DNA from: an uncultured Peptococcaceae bacterium
GTDB taxonomy: Bacteria; Bacillota; Peptococcia; Peptococcales; Peptococcaceae
DNA: 64,000 bases
Direction: 5' to 3'
Assembly (NCBI GenBank): GCA_910585405.1
Contig: CAJUDO010000006.1
Coordinates: 34,977 to 98,976, forward strand
The notes below the pieces were generated by a model. That model did no database searches. It worked only from the letters and a program-made list of their open reading frames with translations, and was not told the DNA's origin. Shown here piece by piece: positions 1 through 8,207 of this stretch. A program made the position numbers and the translations under genes. Position 1 is the stretch's first letter. Each line of letters opens with the position of its first letter.

Positions 1-460
1 ATTTTTTTATTTTTTCGAATATTGCCCCGATGGCTTCTTCCAGCAGCGCAAAACACTGCACATATTCCTCTGTATCTCCTCCGAAGGGGTCGGGAATATC
101 CGGCGCTGAAGGATCTCCCTCTGCGTATGCAGTCAGCAGAAATGTTTTGTCGCTGCACTGGGGAAGCGCGCTCTCCAGCATCTGTTTATGCCCGCGGGTC
201 ATCACAAAAATATAATCGGCCTGCTCCACCAATGGTGCCGTCACTTGCTTTGCTGTAAATTGTGACAAATCGCAACCATGCTGGGCAGCTACCTGCACTG
301 CTTGCGTAGAAGCTGCCGATGGTCCTGCGCACATCACACCGGCAGAAGAAATTTGAAAATCGCCATACTGTTCAATATTTTCCGCAACCAGACGGCGAGC
401 AATCGCCTCTGCCATAGCACTGCGGCAGGTATTGCCTGTACAAACAAAAAGAAGATTCAC
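1..460 (-). CDS. Low-molecular-weight protein-tyrosine (arginine) phosphatase, 3' end cut by window
   Basis: Read on the minus strand from a GTG at 460 that is preceded by a good GAGGTGA ribosome-binding site. The protein begins MNLLFVCTGNTCRSAMAE, which holds the P-loop signature C-x5-R (CTGNTCR) of LMW phosphatases near residue 7; the conserved general-acid loop DPFG is present near residue 125. No stop is reached before base 1, so a few C-terminal residues may be missing. It starts 11 bp after the Sua5 gene and is surely co-transcribed with it. The same pairing occurs in the Bacillus ywlC-ywlE region, where the phosphatase acts on phosphoarginine; tyrosine or arginine specificity cannot be told here. 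Confidence 0.93.
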   Translation of the reverse strand, partial: MNLLFVCTGNTCRSAMAEAIARRLVAENIEQYGDFQISSAGVMCAGPSAASTQAVQVAAQHGCDLSQFTAKQVTAPLVEQADYIFVMTRGHKQMLESALPQCSDKTFLLTAYAEGDPSAPDIPDPFGGDTEEYVQCFALLEEAIGAIFEKIKK

Positions 461-471
461 TGTCTATCACC

Positions 472-1494
472 TCACAGCTTTTTATGATTGGCTGCTTTAT
501 TGAGACGATTCATCAAAGCAGCCCCGATTTTTTCTTCAGGAAAATTTTCTGTGTAAATAGCCTCCACCTCGGTTTGGTCAAAATAGCGCAACGCCGCAAA
601 CAAATTGCCGGAAATCTGCTCTAAATCATCACGGGAGCCTAGATTAACCGTCAAATTTTCGTCGGCATTTTGCAGCAAACGCAAGGTTTGCTTGGAGAGC
701 ATCACACCAGCACGGCCCCGATGCAACTCCAATTCACGGTCAATTTTGGCAGCAATTTCTTCCGGCGTACCATCGCAAACATATACCGGCGCTTCCGGCG
801 TATAATGCGCGTATTTTTCGCCTGGATTCTGCACAAGGGAGCTATCTGACGTACGTTCCTTGATCTTCATCCCCAAAACTTCCTCTATCTGTTCCTGGGT
901 CACTGCCCCGGGGCGCAGGATCGTCGGAATTTCTCCACTGATATCCAGTATGGTAGATTCTAGTCCCACTGCACAAGAGCCACCAGAAACAATCGCATGA
1001 ATACGCCCTTCTAAATCATCTTTTACATGGGATGCCGCTGTAGGACTGGGCTTTCCAGATAGGTTGGCACTAGGTGCAGCGACCAATAGCCCAGCCATAC
1101 GCATCAAACGCAGCGCAACTGGATGGTTGGGCATACGCACGCCTATGGTGTCCAATCCTCCCGTCACACAAACAGGCACTGCATGTTTTCGGCATTTGAA
1201 AATCAAAGTAAGGGGTCCCGGCCAGAATGCATCCATTAATTTTTGCGCAGTCTCCGGCACGCTGTCGACTAATTCCGCCAACTGCGCCTGATCATAAATC
1301 AGCACGTTCAACGGATTATTGGCAGGACGGCCCTTTGCTTCATAGATCTTGCGCACAGCGTCGGCGTCCAGAGCATTGGCACCCAAACCGTATACTGTTT
1401 CTGTCGGGAAAGCTACCGTTTTACCATCGCGCAAAAGCTGCGCTGCCTCCTGCAAATCTTTTTCCAATTCTCCTCGTAGCAATTTTGTTTCCAT
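472..1494 (-). CDS. L-threonylcarbamoyladenylate synthase (Sua5/YwlC)
   Basis: A 340-residue protein that makes the threonylcarbamoyl-AMP intermediate for the t6A modification of ANN-decoding tRNAs. It has the YrdC core at the N-terminus (FPTETVYGLGANA, KGRPANNPLNV, PSANLSGKPSPT) and the extra C-terminal Sua5 domain joined by the linker PGEKYAHYTPEAP, so it is the long Sua5 form rather than the short TsaC form. The start at 1494 is chosen over an upstream in-frame ATG at 1584 because AAAGAGGT lies at the right distance before METKLLRG. The stop overlaps the ribosome-binding site of the phosphatase gene. Confidence 0.95.
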   Translation of the reverse strand: METKLLRGELEKDLQEAAQLLRDGKTVAFPTETVYGLGANALDADAVRKIYEAKGRPANNPLNVLIYDQAQLAELVDSVPETAQKLMDAFWPGPLTLIFKCRKHAVPVCVTGGLDTIGVRMPNHPVALRLMRMAGLLVAAPSANLSGKPSPTAASHVKDDLEGRIHAIVSGGSCAVGLESTILDISGEIPTILRPGAVTQEQIEEVLGMKIKERTSDSSLVQNPGEKYAHYTPEAPVYVCDGTPEEIAAKIDRELELHRGRAGVMLSKQTLRLLQNADENLTVNLGSRDDLEQISGNLFAALRYFDQTEVEAIYTENFPEEKIGAALMNRLNKAANHKKL

Positions 1495-1661
1495 AGCTTT
1501 TACCTCTTTAATAAAAGTAACATGATTCCGCAAAATCCAGGCCTTATATTGCCAGATAACCAAATGCCAGCAAAAGCACTTCAAAAAGCCACAAATATTG
1601 CAGATGGCAAATCACGCAGGGCAATACACCCTGAAAGACCGCACGACAAGAGTTTCTGCAT

Positions 1662-1673
1662 ATATTATACCAT
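1662..1673. other. Candidate attL core
   Basis: ATATTATACCAT is repeated exactly at 46575-46586. It lies outside the last prophage gene and its flanking repeats. The match includes a -10 promoter hexamer on the minus strand, which weakens the case because such motifs recur. Confidence 0.45.
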
Positions 1674-1692
1674 AATTTAGCCCGTTTTACAA
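1664..1692 (-). promoter_or_regulatory. Likely sua5 promoter, extended -10
   Basis: On the minus strand TTGTAA (1692-1687), a 17-bp spacer and TGGTATAAT form a near-consensus sigma-A promoter with an extended -10, leaving a leader of roughly 160 nt before the Sua5 start. The -10 overlaps the 12-bp repeat proposed as the prophage attachment core, so the -35 box may be prophage-supplied. Confidence 0.6.
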
Positions 1693-1763
1693 CGCTTGAA
1701 AACCCCGATATTTTCAGGATTGTTCAATATATAAAGTTATATAAAGCGGGCAAAATATAGGGG

Positions 1764-1785
1764 AATTAGTAACAAATTAGTATCA
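1764..1785 (+). repeat. Tandem 11-bp repeat, candidate integrase arm sites
   Basis: Two abutting copies, AATTAGTAACA and AATTAGTATCA. A further exact copy of the first lies at 46515-46525, at the other prophage end, over the integrase stop codon. Copies inside both ends in the same orientation fit arm-type integrase sites; alternatively the shared 13 bp (AATTAGTAACAAA) is itself the crossover core. Confidence 0.4.
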
Positions 1786-2823
1786 GGCTTTCTTCAAATA
1801 CTTCTTGTCAACTGCCCCTGTAACTGCCCCGGTTTTCTGCGTGGAAATAACTGCCCTGTTGCCTTTCAGTTCCCGCAAATAAAGGGTGGAAGAATAAACC
1901 CACGAAGCGAATTTTGAAGTTCCACCATACACCGGGGCATTTGCATCCAGCTTCACCTTATCACCAACCGCAAGGGAAGCCGCTGCTGCTCCGCTGGAAG
2001 AAACAGCTTCACCCTTTTCAGTAGTGATATAGGTATCAAATCCGGCTGCTTTCAGCTTTGCCGCCATATTGTCAGCGTTTTCCTTCTTACTGTATGCCCC
2101 GACCTGAATTTTATACAAGCCGCCAGCCTTCACCATATAAGTATCAAAGCCCGCTGCCTTTACTTTTGCAAGCTGTGAATCGGCGTTTGCTTTGTTCTTA
2201 TATGCCCCGGTCTGTACCCGGTAAAGAGTACCGGAAGGGGAAGGCTGCGGGGTTTCGCCGCCCAAACGGGAAGTGACCTTTGCCGCAATATCGCCCAAAC
2301 GGTTATAAAGCCAATCGCCGGGGCAACTCTTATTTGCAAACCAGCGGTGAACGGTGATAATCATTTCATCCGCTTTCGGCTCATAGGCAAGGGTTTTGTT
2401 CTTATCCCCGAACCAAAGCAATTTTTTCTTCCCGTTACGCTTGCAAATATCGGTGCAAAGGTCAATCAGGGCGGCATATACTGCATCCGTCATTGCATAA
2501 GGGGCGGTTGTATCAGAAGCACATTCGATTGTAACCGCCCGCTGATCGTTGGTTTCGCTGGAAGTACACCAAGAACGGTATTTTTCTTCTACACAAAGGG
2601 ATTTCCGACCATCAAATCCAATGCCATAATTGCAGCTCGCTTCTCTACCGGAAATCAAGTTTCCCTCGCTGTCATAAACTGCATTAGGGAAACAATCACA
2701 AATTCTTTCACAAGAAAGCTGCCCTACTACACAATGAGGGGTGATTGTGTCAATGCTGTGTGTTCGTTTTCCACTGTGGTTCTTTGAAAGTTTTACATAA
2801 TCTACCAAAGGGGAATTACTCAT
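1783..2823 (-). CDS. Phage endolysin: N-acetylmuramoyl-L-alanine amidase with two SPOR repeats
   Basis: 346 residues. The first ~190 residues form an amidase_2/PGRP-like domain (HCVVGQLSCERIC, NYGIGFDGRKSLCVEE, TIECAS, VHRWFANKSCPGDWL with the zinc-site His and Cys). Two SPOR-type peptidoglycan-binding repeats follow (YRVQTGAYKNKANADSQL and YKIQVGAYSKKENADNMA), then an SH3-like tail. It cleaves the amide between N-acetylmuramic acid and L-alanine to lyse the host. The start at 2823 has GAGGAT eight bases upstream and overlaps the holin stop by 8 bp, giving a holin-endolysin pair. It is the last gene of the late operon. Confidence 0.93.
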   Translation of the reverse strand: MSNSPLVDYVKLSKNHSGKRTHSIDTITPHCVVGQLSCERICDCFPNAVYDSEGNLISGREASCNYGIGFDGRKSLCVEEKYRSWCTSSETNDQRAVTIECASDTTAPYAMTDAVYAALIDLCTDICKRNGKKKLLWFGDKNKTLAYEPKADEMIITVHRWFANKSCPGDWLYNRLGDIAAKVTSRLGGETPQPSPSGTLYRVQTGAYKNKANADSQLAKVKAAGFDTYMVKAGGLYKIQVGAYSKKENADNMAAKLKAAGFDTYITTEKGEAVSSSGAAAASLAVGDKVKLDANAPVYGGTSKFASWVYSSTLYLRELKGNRAVISTQKTGAVTGAVDKKYLKKA

Positions 2824-3247
2824 TTTCTTTATCCTCACTTTCTGCCTTTTTCTTCAAAACCTCAATCGCCTTGACGATAACCGAAGGGATAGGCACACCC
2901 ATCAGCCCCGCATTTTCGATAATGGAAATTGTTTCATTCGCAATGAAGGCGATCACAACCGCATCACGGATAAAATTAGAACCCATCACCAAATCAAGGC
3001 GGCAAGCTACCAGCACCACAAGAAGGGTTACACCTTTACGGCAAAGCCCCTTCCACCCGGCACGGCTTTCAAGTGTTCCATCCGCTGTTTTCTCGCTTGC
3101 GTGGAACACCCCGGCAACAATAAGCCCGGTCAGGTAGTCAATACCCATGAAAATCATCAGTGTAATCAAAGCTGCATCCCACCCCCCAAACAGGGAAGCA
3201 ATAACGCCGCCTACAACGCCGATTCCCGTACAAATTCCTTCTTTCAT
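2816..3247 (-). CDS. Phage holin, toxin-secretion/lysis holin family
   Basis: 143 residues with three or four hydrophobic segments (residues ~7-25, 28-47, 72-86, 92-103), a GIDYLTGLIVAG motif and a charged C-terminus (KKKAESEDKENE). This is the layout of the Phage_holin_4 (Cph1/TcdE) family, which forms membrane lesions that free the endolysin. It sits immediately before the amidase and overlaps it. Confidence 0.9.
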   Translation of the reverse strand: MKEGICTGIGVVGGVIASLFGGWDAALITLMIFMGIDYLTGLIVAGVFHASEKTADGTLESRAGWKGLCRKGVTLLVVLVACRLDLVMGSNFIRDAVVIAFIANETISIIENAGLMGVPIPSVIVKAIEVLKKKAESEDKENE

Positions 3248-3283
3248 AACCTTATCTTCCTTTCTGTTTTTAGATTTATAAGC

Positions 3284-3330
3284 AAAAACCCCTATACAAG
3301 GCTTTATATAAGCCTCATATAAGGGTTTTT
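3284..3330. terminator. Hairpin between tail-tip gene and lysis cassette
   Basis: A long inverted repeat (AAAAACCCCTATA ... TATAAGGGTTTTT) whose core reads GGCTTTATATAAGCC. Runs of T flank it in both directions. A sister element lies at 15290-15333. It probably ends or attenuates late transcription before the holin gene. Confidence 0.55.
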
Positions 3331-3351
3331 AACCTATCTTTGATAGTTTGG

Positions 3352-3774
3352 TTAGGCTTTTACTTCCCAACCGTACACGCCCGGTTGCCACACATTATTA
3401 TCAACGGTGGATTCCCAAAGCTGATTTTCAAAGGAAACAACATCACCCTTCATGTAGGCATCTGTTGCACCAAGCGGCTGTGTCCAAATGGAAACGCCAT
3501 CATCAGTAAAGCCGATTTTCTTATAGAGAGAAGCGGCTGTGTCCGGTGTCCAGTCTGCTTGTGAAGTGTGTGCCTGAATAACCTTGTAAAGCTGCGTTTC
3601 CCCGTCAGCGTTCACGCCAAACTTCACAATTTCATCTGCTGCATAGGCTTTCATTGCCGCCCAATCAGGGTAAAGATCGGCAATCTGCATTGCCTGTTCA
3701 TCCGTCAGGTTTGCAGATTGAACAGACATTTGAACAAAGCGGTTCATCTGTTGTGCAAGAAAAATTTTGTTCAT
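3352..3774 (-). CDS. Small tail-associated protein with two CBM5/12-like modules
   Basis: 140 residues. Two aromatic-rich stretches of the chitin-binding type 3 pattern are visible: residues ~40-90 (YAADEIVKFG ... YKVIQAHTSQADWTPDTA) and ~105-140 (YMKGDVVSFENQLWESTV ... VWQPG). Such modules bind surface polysaccharide and are common next to fibre and lysis genes of Firmicutes phages. Its ATG overlaps the stop of the preceding 80-residue gene. Role in adsorption or wall binding is inferred. Confidence 0.7.
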   Translation of the reverse strand: MNKIFLAQQMNRFVQMSVQSANLTDEQAMQIADLYPDWAAMKAYAADEIVKFGVNADGETQLYKVIQAHTSQADWTPDTAASLYKKIGFTDDGVSIWTQPLGATDAYMKGDVVSFENQLWESTVDNNVWQPGVYGWEVKA

Positions 3775-4016
3775 TACTCATTCACCCCCAAAATTGTATT
3801 TACAAGTTCGCCCAACTCTGCATTGTGGGCTGCTTGCTGCAAAATGAATTCATCTTTGGTGAATTGAATCATGTTATATTCAAAGCCCACGAATTCATTT
3901 TCTTCACCGACATTTTCAGAAGCATCCTGAATGTTGGTGTGCTGCCAAACGCTGAATTCATCAATCACGATTGGTTCAGGTTTGACAGTGCTTCTTACTT
4001 TGCCATAGTCAACCAT
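3774..4016 (-). CDS. Conserved-looking small phage protein, function unknown
   Basis: 80 residues, acidic, with AAAGGCGGCG before its ATG. It lies between the reverse transcriptase and the carbohydrate-binding protein and overlaps the latter. I see no helical-bundle Avd pattern (it is too short and not basic), so it is not an obvious DGR accessory protein. It may be a small baseplate or fibre-related protein; no motif supports a specific role. Confidence 0.65.
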   Translation of the reverse strand: MVDYGKVRSTVKPEPIVIDEFSVWQHTNIQDASENVGEENEFVGFEYNMIQFTKDEFILQQAAHNAELGELVNTILGVNE

Positions 4017-4019
4017 GTT

Positions 4020-5144
4020 TTACGCCGCCTTTCTAAATTTTTTCTTTTTAACAACTTCCCGATAATATCGGTCTGTGTCCTCTTGAATTGGTGCAATATA
4101 CTTCTTTTGCAAGCGGTAACTGTCACAATGGTTCAGCCATCCTTTATAGGAATTTACTGAACACCATTCCGAATAGTTCATCAACTGCCCGCTTGCGGTT
4201 TTCTTCCTGATATGCACCATTTTCTTCTTGAAATTGGTGCAAGTGCTTTTGCGAAGCAATGTATAATTCAGGAAGGTTCGATAACCGACAAAATCAACAC
4301 CCCGCACATAGGAAGGAAACACTTGCCAATTCCCTTTGATAGTCAACCGCAATTCCCGCATGAAATACACATCCATTTCCCTTTTCAGGGCGTGAAGTTC
4401 TTCCTTGCTGCTGCCGAAAATCACAATATCATCCATGTAACGGAAGTAATGCTTTACCCGCTTTTCTTCCTTAATCCAATGATCGAACCCCGAAAGATAG
4501 AAGTTTCCGCAATATTGGGAAAGGTAGTTCCCGATTGGTATTCCGGTTTCTGTGTCAATATCTTCATCCAGTAACCAAATATCACGCATATCTTCAATTT
4601 TAGCGGTGCAAATGCTATCTATGATTTCATCCAACAACCAAAGCAATTCAGCATCTTTGAAAAGCCTTCTGAACTTTGCCTTCAAAATGCTGTGATTTAT
4701 GGAAGGGTAATAATGCCTTACATCCAGCTTCAAGCAATATTGGCAATTCGGAACATCTTTCCACATTGCTTTTTGAACATCATGCAAAGCCTTGTGAATT
4801 CCTCTTTCCGGTATCGCTGAATAGGTGTTCTTTGTCATGTACCGCAATAAATACGGTTCAATCACTTGTAGAATTGCCCATTGACAAATTCGATCCGGGA
4901 AGTATGGCAATTTGAAGATTTCCCGTTCTTTTCCGCTGTCACGCTTGATAAATTTTTCATAGGGTGAAGTTTGGTAGGTGTGATTGATAAGCATTTCTTG
5001 AAGCCTTTTCAAGTAGGTTTCAACATCTGCATCAACTTCCCTTACTTCCTGATACCAGCCTTTTCCCTTCCTTGCGTTTTGGTGTGCTTTGCGTAGGTTA
5101 TCCATAGAATAAATCTGTTCATATAGATTCCCGTATCGCTTCAT
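4020..5144 (-). CDS. Diversity-generating retroelement reverse transcriptase
   Basis: 374 residues. The catalytic aspartates are in KLDVRHYYPS (D141) and YMDD (236-239). Motif 4 reads IGNYLSQ (204-210), the [ILV]GxxxSQ form that marks DGR reverse transcriptases instead of the QGxxxSP of retrons and group II introns. The start at 5144 is chosen because AAAAGGA precedes it; an upstream in-frame ATG at 5207 has no site. It copies the template-repeat RNA (5342-5462) into cDNA with errors at adenines, which then replaces the variable repeat in the tail-fibre gene (5586-5706). It sits directly downstream of both, inside the late operon. Confidence 0.96.
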   Translation of the reverse strand: MKRYGNLYEQIYSMDNLRKAHQNARKGKGWYQEVREVDADVETYLKRLQEMLINHTYQTSPYEKFIKRDSGKEREIFKLPYFPDRICQWAILQVIEPYLLRYMTKNTYSAIPERGIHKALHDVQKAMWKDVPNCQYCLKLDVRHYYPSINHSILKAKFRRLFKDAELLWLLDEIIDSICTAKIEDMRDIWLLDEDIDTETGIPIGNYLSQYCGNFYLSGFDHWIKEEKRVKHYFRYMDDIVIFGSSKEELHALKREMDVYFMRELRLTIKGNWQVFPSYVRGVDFVGYRTFLNYTLLRKSTCTNFKKKMVHIRKKTASGQLMNYSEWCSVNSYKGWLNHCDSYRLQKKYIAPIQEDTDRYYREVVKKKKFRKAA

Positions 5145-5187
5145 TGTTGAATGTTCCTTTTGTATGCACATCAGCCGAATCTTCAAC

Positions 5188-5209
5188 CTTTGAAAGTTAA
5201 TTTTCAAAG
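5188..5209. repeat. Palindrome CTTTGAAA-N6-TTTCAAAG
   Basis: Perfect 8-bp arms around GTTAAT just upstream of the RT start. Similar palindromes occur at 21182-21204, 28403-28420 and 44881-44900 in this prophage. Its role (regulatory site or RNA hairpin) is unknown. Confidence 0.5.
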
Positions 5210-5242
5210 TCTACCAACACGACCAAATTTTATTTTTAACTT

Positions 5243-5256
5243 CCCCCTTTCGGGGG
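5243..5256 (-). other. GC hairpin with GAAA loop in the TR-RT spacer
   Basis: On the minus strand CCCCC-GAAA-GGGGG lies about 85 nt downstream of the template repeat. The spacer between TR and RT is part of the RNA needed for cDNA priming in the Bordetella DGR, so this stem-loop may be a structural element of that RNA. Confidence 0.5.
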
Positions 5257-5341
5257 CTGTCTGTTCTGCCTGTGGCACGGTCTTTCAGGAATACAGATTT
5301 TATATTGAAACAGCCGGGGAAAATTCCCCGGCTGAATCGTG

Positions 5342-5462
5342 CATTTACTAACTGCCTGCTGATATTCCAATTACGATTAGAAGTAGCATTATTCAGATTC
5401 CAATAGAAAGTACCTGCATTAGAACTGTTATTACAATAGCTGCCTAATTTAGTAACCTTTTT
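5342..5462 (-). repeat. DGR template repeat (TR)
   Basis: 121 bp that align without gaps to the variable repeat at 5586-5706 (constant offset 244). Thirty positions differ and every one is an A in the sense (minus) strand of this copy. An 84-codon open frame (5211-5465) runs through it and reads like the fibre C-terminus (GTFYWNLNNATSN), but this is a consequence of the homology; the TR acts as RNA. Confidence 0.96.
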
Positions 5463-5562
5463 CATGGTTTCTATTTTGTTCTGCTATTCTGTCATTGGAT
5501 TGTAAACAACAAAACTCCCTGAACTACCGCATATATTCAATTTTTCAAACCTTGTTCAACGG

Positions 5563-7311
5563 TTACGCTGCCTTTTTGGAAGGTACATACACCAACCGCC
5601 CGCCGATACTCCAATAACGAGAAGAAGCAGCATGAATCAGAATCCAATAGAAAGCACCCGCACTAGAACCGTGATGACAAGAGCCGCCCAATATAGCAAC
5701 CCGCCAGCCGGAATTGTTATTCCAATGGTAATCACCAACCGGAAGGGCATCATTGCCGCTGAATTCAACACCAATGAACAGCCAATCAAATTCTTCACTG
5801 TACCCAAAAGCGGAAACATAGCCGCTGCCCTGAATCGGGTGAATACCCGTGTTCTTATAAGGGCTTGCTTTGGAATTGTCAGCAAAGCCATGATCCGCAA
5901 CATGAAGTGTTCCGGCTTGCCCGCTTTCAAAGGGTTCAGGGTTTTCCTCGTTCATACCGTCAACCCAAGTCCAAATGTTTCCCCAAAAGTTTTCTTCCCC
6001 ACGGTAGGAAATAAGCTGAATACCGTTTGCGTTGGTAACAGCACCGGAAGCGTTACCCAAAGAAACGGTTGCCCCGGTGTACTGAATATTCGCCGCACTT
6101 GAAGTCTGATCTGTGTTGCCCCTTCCAATGGCTTTCTGCATATTGAAGGAAGCGTATTCAATCAGCATCAAAAGCTGTGAAGCAGCTGCTGTGGCTGCAT
6201 ACGCCTGTTCCCAACCTTTACCCCGCTTCTGTGCAAGCAAGCGAACATTCGCCCTTGTCAAATTCTGCGTATCGCCGCCAGCGGGCTTTGTTCCGGCAAT
6301 ACTGGAAAGTTTATCCGCTGCGAAGTCTGCCACCTGTGCATTATCCAAAATATAGGCATTTGCGGAAGTGTCAAACAACGAACCTTCAAAGGCTGCAAGG
6401 TAAATGTAAGGGTTCACATTCCCATTTTCCACAAAAGCCGGGTGAACCTTGAAGCCGGGTTTCAGGGTGTCCGAAACATAGTAGCGGGCTTTGCGGATTT
6501 TCATGCCCTTTACGCCTTTTTCAAGCACCATAGGAACAACCTTGTAATAAAATTTAGGTTGTTCAACCATCACCTGAACAGGCGTTCCGGCTGCGTTCTT
6601 TCCGGTTGTGGTATAGCCTGAATCGCCATAGTAGGCGGTTACTGTACCATCATCAGCAACATTGCAGCGTTTACGCCCGCCAAAGGCATTGATTGAATCA
6701 AATGCTGCCCCCGGTGTACGATTTACCGCCCCGGAAAGGCGGGTAAATTTCTTGTTTACAAAGTCCACTTCCACGCCGAAAATATCTTCATCAGAATACC
6801 CAATGAAGGCTTCAAGGTCTGCAATCTGTTTCTGCAAATCCTGAATATCCCCGATTGTGGCAACTGCCGCCTGATCCACTTCAAGGGAAACATTTTCAGC
6901 GTTTCCAACTGTGGTTACAAGCTGCACATACGCACCGGAAACAGTAATCCCATTATAGGCGGGCATATAGCAATTCCCGGAAGTTTCCCTTGTCACCGCA
7001 TAGAGGATTTCCCCATCATCAGGATCAACCGCATACAACCCCAACGCCTTCATGTAATACCCTACTGTCAGTTCGGTATTGGTAAAGGCGGCTTCAACCT
7101 TAATTGCAACCTCATTTGTGCGGGTTACTTTGGAAATCAGGCTTGTTTGCTTCACATCGGAAAGGGAAGTCAGCCCTTCAAGCTGTGCATCCGTGTATGC
7201 GGTACTGGAAGCTGATACTTTGGTAAACTCTATGTTACCACTTCCCGCAATCATTTTTGCAAGCAACGCTTGCCCTTTGTTGGTGATAACCAACTTTGAA
7301 AATTCTGCCAT
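5563..7311 (-). CDS. Tail fibre/receptor-binding protein, DGR target
   Basis: 582 residues. The N-terminus (MAEFSKLVITNKGQALLAKMI) is the tail-collar fibre type that attaches to the baseplate. A short helical stretch near 155-170 precedes a long C-terminal domain with the aromatic pattern of DGR C-type-lectin/formylglycine-generating-enzyme folds (YRGEENFWGNIWTWVDG, DWLFIGVEF, WNNNSGWRVAILGG, YWSIGGRLVYV). The variable repeat encodes roughly residues 535-575. It is predicted to bind host surface receptors; DGR activity would change the binding surface while the scaffold stays constant. Confidence 0.94.
   Translation of the reverse strand: MAEFSKLVITNKGQALLAKMIAGSGNIEFTKVSASSTAYTDAQLEGLTSLSDVKQTSLISKVTRTNEVAIKVEAAFTNTELTVGYYMKALGLYAVDPDDGEILYAVTRETSGNCYMPAYNGITVSGAYVQLVTTVGNAENVSLEVDQAAVATIGDIQDLQKQIADLEAFIGYSDEDIFGVEVDFVNKKFTRLSGAVNRTPGAAFDSINAFGGRKRCNVADDGTVTAYYGDSGYTTTGKNAAGTPVQVMVEQPKFYYKVVPMVLEKGVKGMKIRKARYYVSDTLKPGFKVHPAFVENGNVNPYIYLAAFEGSLFDTSANAYILDNAQVADFAADKLSSIAGTKPAGGDTQNLTRANVRLLAQKRGKGWEQAYAATAAASQLLMLIEYASFNMQKAIGRGNTDQTSSAANIQYTGATVSLGNASGAVTNANGIQLISYRGEENFWGNIWTWVDGMNEENPEPFESGQAGTLHVADHGFADNSKASPYKNTGIHPIQGSGYVSAFGYSEEFDWLFIGVEFSGNDALPVGDYHWNNNSGWRVAILGGSCHHGSSAGAFYWILIHAASSRYWSIGGRLVYVPSKKAA
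5586..5706 (-). repeat. DGR variable repeat (VR) in the fibre gene
   Basis: Matches the TR over 121 bp with 30 substitutions: mostly A to G, with some A to T and A to C, read on the sense strand. Examples are TR AAA to VR TGG and TR AAG to VR CGG near the 5' edge. No non-adenine position inside the block differs. Confidence 0.96.
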
Positions 7312-7328
7312 AGTTATTAAATCCTTTC

Positions 7329-8207
7329 TTATTGTTTTATTTCAATGAATTCAGAAGCAATCACGCCTGAACCAACTGAATTTTCGCCGCTTATGTTGAA
7401 CTGTTCATTGAAATCATTGGTTATAATAACGGAAACGGAATTGACCGCCCCGCCGCCGTGTAACGCCGAACCATCAACAGCAACATTTTCTTTGCTGTCA
7501 TTGGTGATAAGGTAATCAGCGGTGTTCACTGTACCGCCTCGGAAAGCTGCTGTTCCGCTGGAAGAAAAATGTTCCTCACTATCATTTGTGACAAGCGGAA
7601 ACAAAGCCACATCCGCAACACCACCAGCGATAAGGGAAACACCTTTGATTGTTTGAACGATCTTTTCATCATTTGTGATAAAAAAGGTTTCCACGGAACA
7701 CACGCCACCACCCCAAAAGGCAAAGCCTTCTGTATAGCAAGGAATACTGTTTTCTGCTATAAATGCGATATTGCACGGAAACATTGTTTCAATCAGGCGT
7801 TCCAATTCTTCAATTTGCCCGTATAATTCAAGGCTTACTTCAAGTTCAAGTAAATAACCGTCAATGAAGTGTTTTGTTAGTGTGAAATTGTTTTCCCCGC
7901 ATATCGCAATCAGGCGTTCAATAAAAACCCGCCATGTGTACGGAATGGAAGAAAACCACCTTATTTGAACTCTTGCACGGCGGCTTTCAAGGGTATCTTC
8001 TATCGAAGGGAAAATGTGCAACAACTTTTCAAATCGTGAAATTCCGTATTCGTCAGCCGTTTCAATGAATTCATTTTTCAAAACTCTTTCAGCGGCGTTC
8101 CATACAAGCACAAATTCAGGGTTTTCCGCTTCCAAAGTAACAGCAATTTCTTTGAACTCTGCTAAAAATGGGGGTAGGTAAGAAACAAGATCAACTTCTC
8201 TTGTCAT
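7329..8207 (-). CDS. Baseplate protein, YmfQ/XkdU-like, with C-terminal repeats
   Basis: 292 residues. The first ~190 match the DUF2313/YmfQ baseplate wedge protein that follows baseplate J in PBSX-like phages (SYLPPFLAEFKEI, RRARVQIRWF, GENNFTLTKHFIDGYLLELEV). The last ~110 residues hold four imperfect repeats of about 28 residues, each containing ITND or VTND followed by a Gly-rich turn (FFITNDEKIV, PLVTNDSEEH, YLITNDSKEN, VIITNDFNEQ). These may form a fibre-attachment extension. Starts 4 bp inside the baseplate J gene end. Confidence 0.8.
   Translation of the reverse strand: MTREVDLVSYLPPFLAEFKEIAVTLEAENPEFVLVWNAAERVLKNEFIETADEYGISRFEKLLHIFPSIEDTLESRRARVQIRWFSSIPYTWRVFIERLIAICGENNFTLTKHFIDGYLLELEVSLELYGQIEELERLIETMFPCNIAFIAENSIPCYTEGFAFWGGGVCSVETFFITNDEKIVQTIKGVSLIAGGVADVALFPLVTNDSEEHFSSSGTAAFRGGTVNTADYLITNDSKENVAVDGSALHGGGAVNSVSVIITNDFNEQFNISGENSVGSGVIASEFIEIKQ

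Noticed and set aside
5211..5465. 84-codon frame covering the template repeat
   Set aside because: It resembles the fibre C-terminus only because TR and VR are homologous; there is no function expected for its translation and its 3' half is non-homologous.
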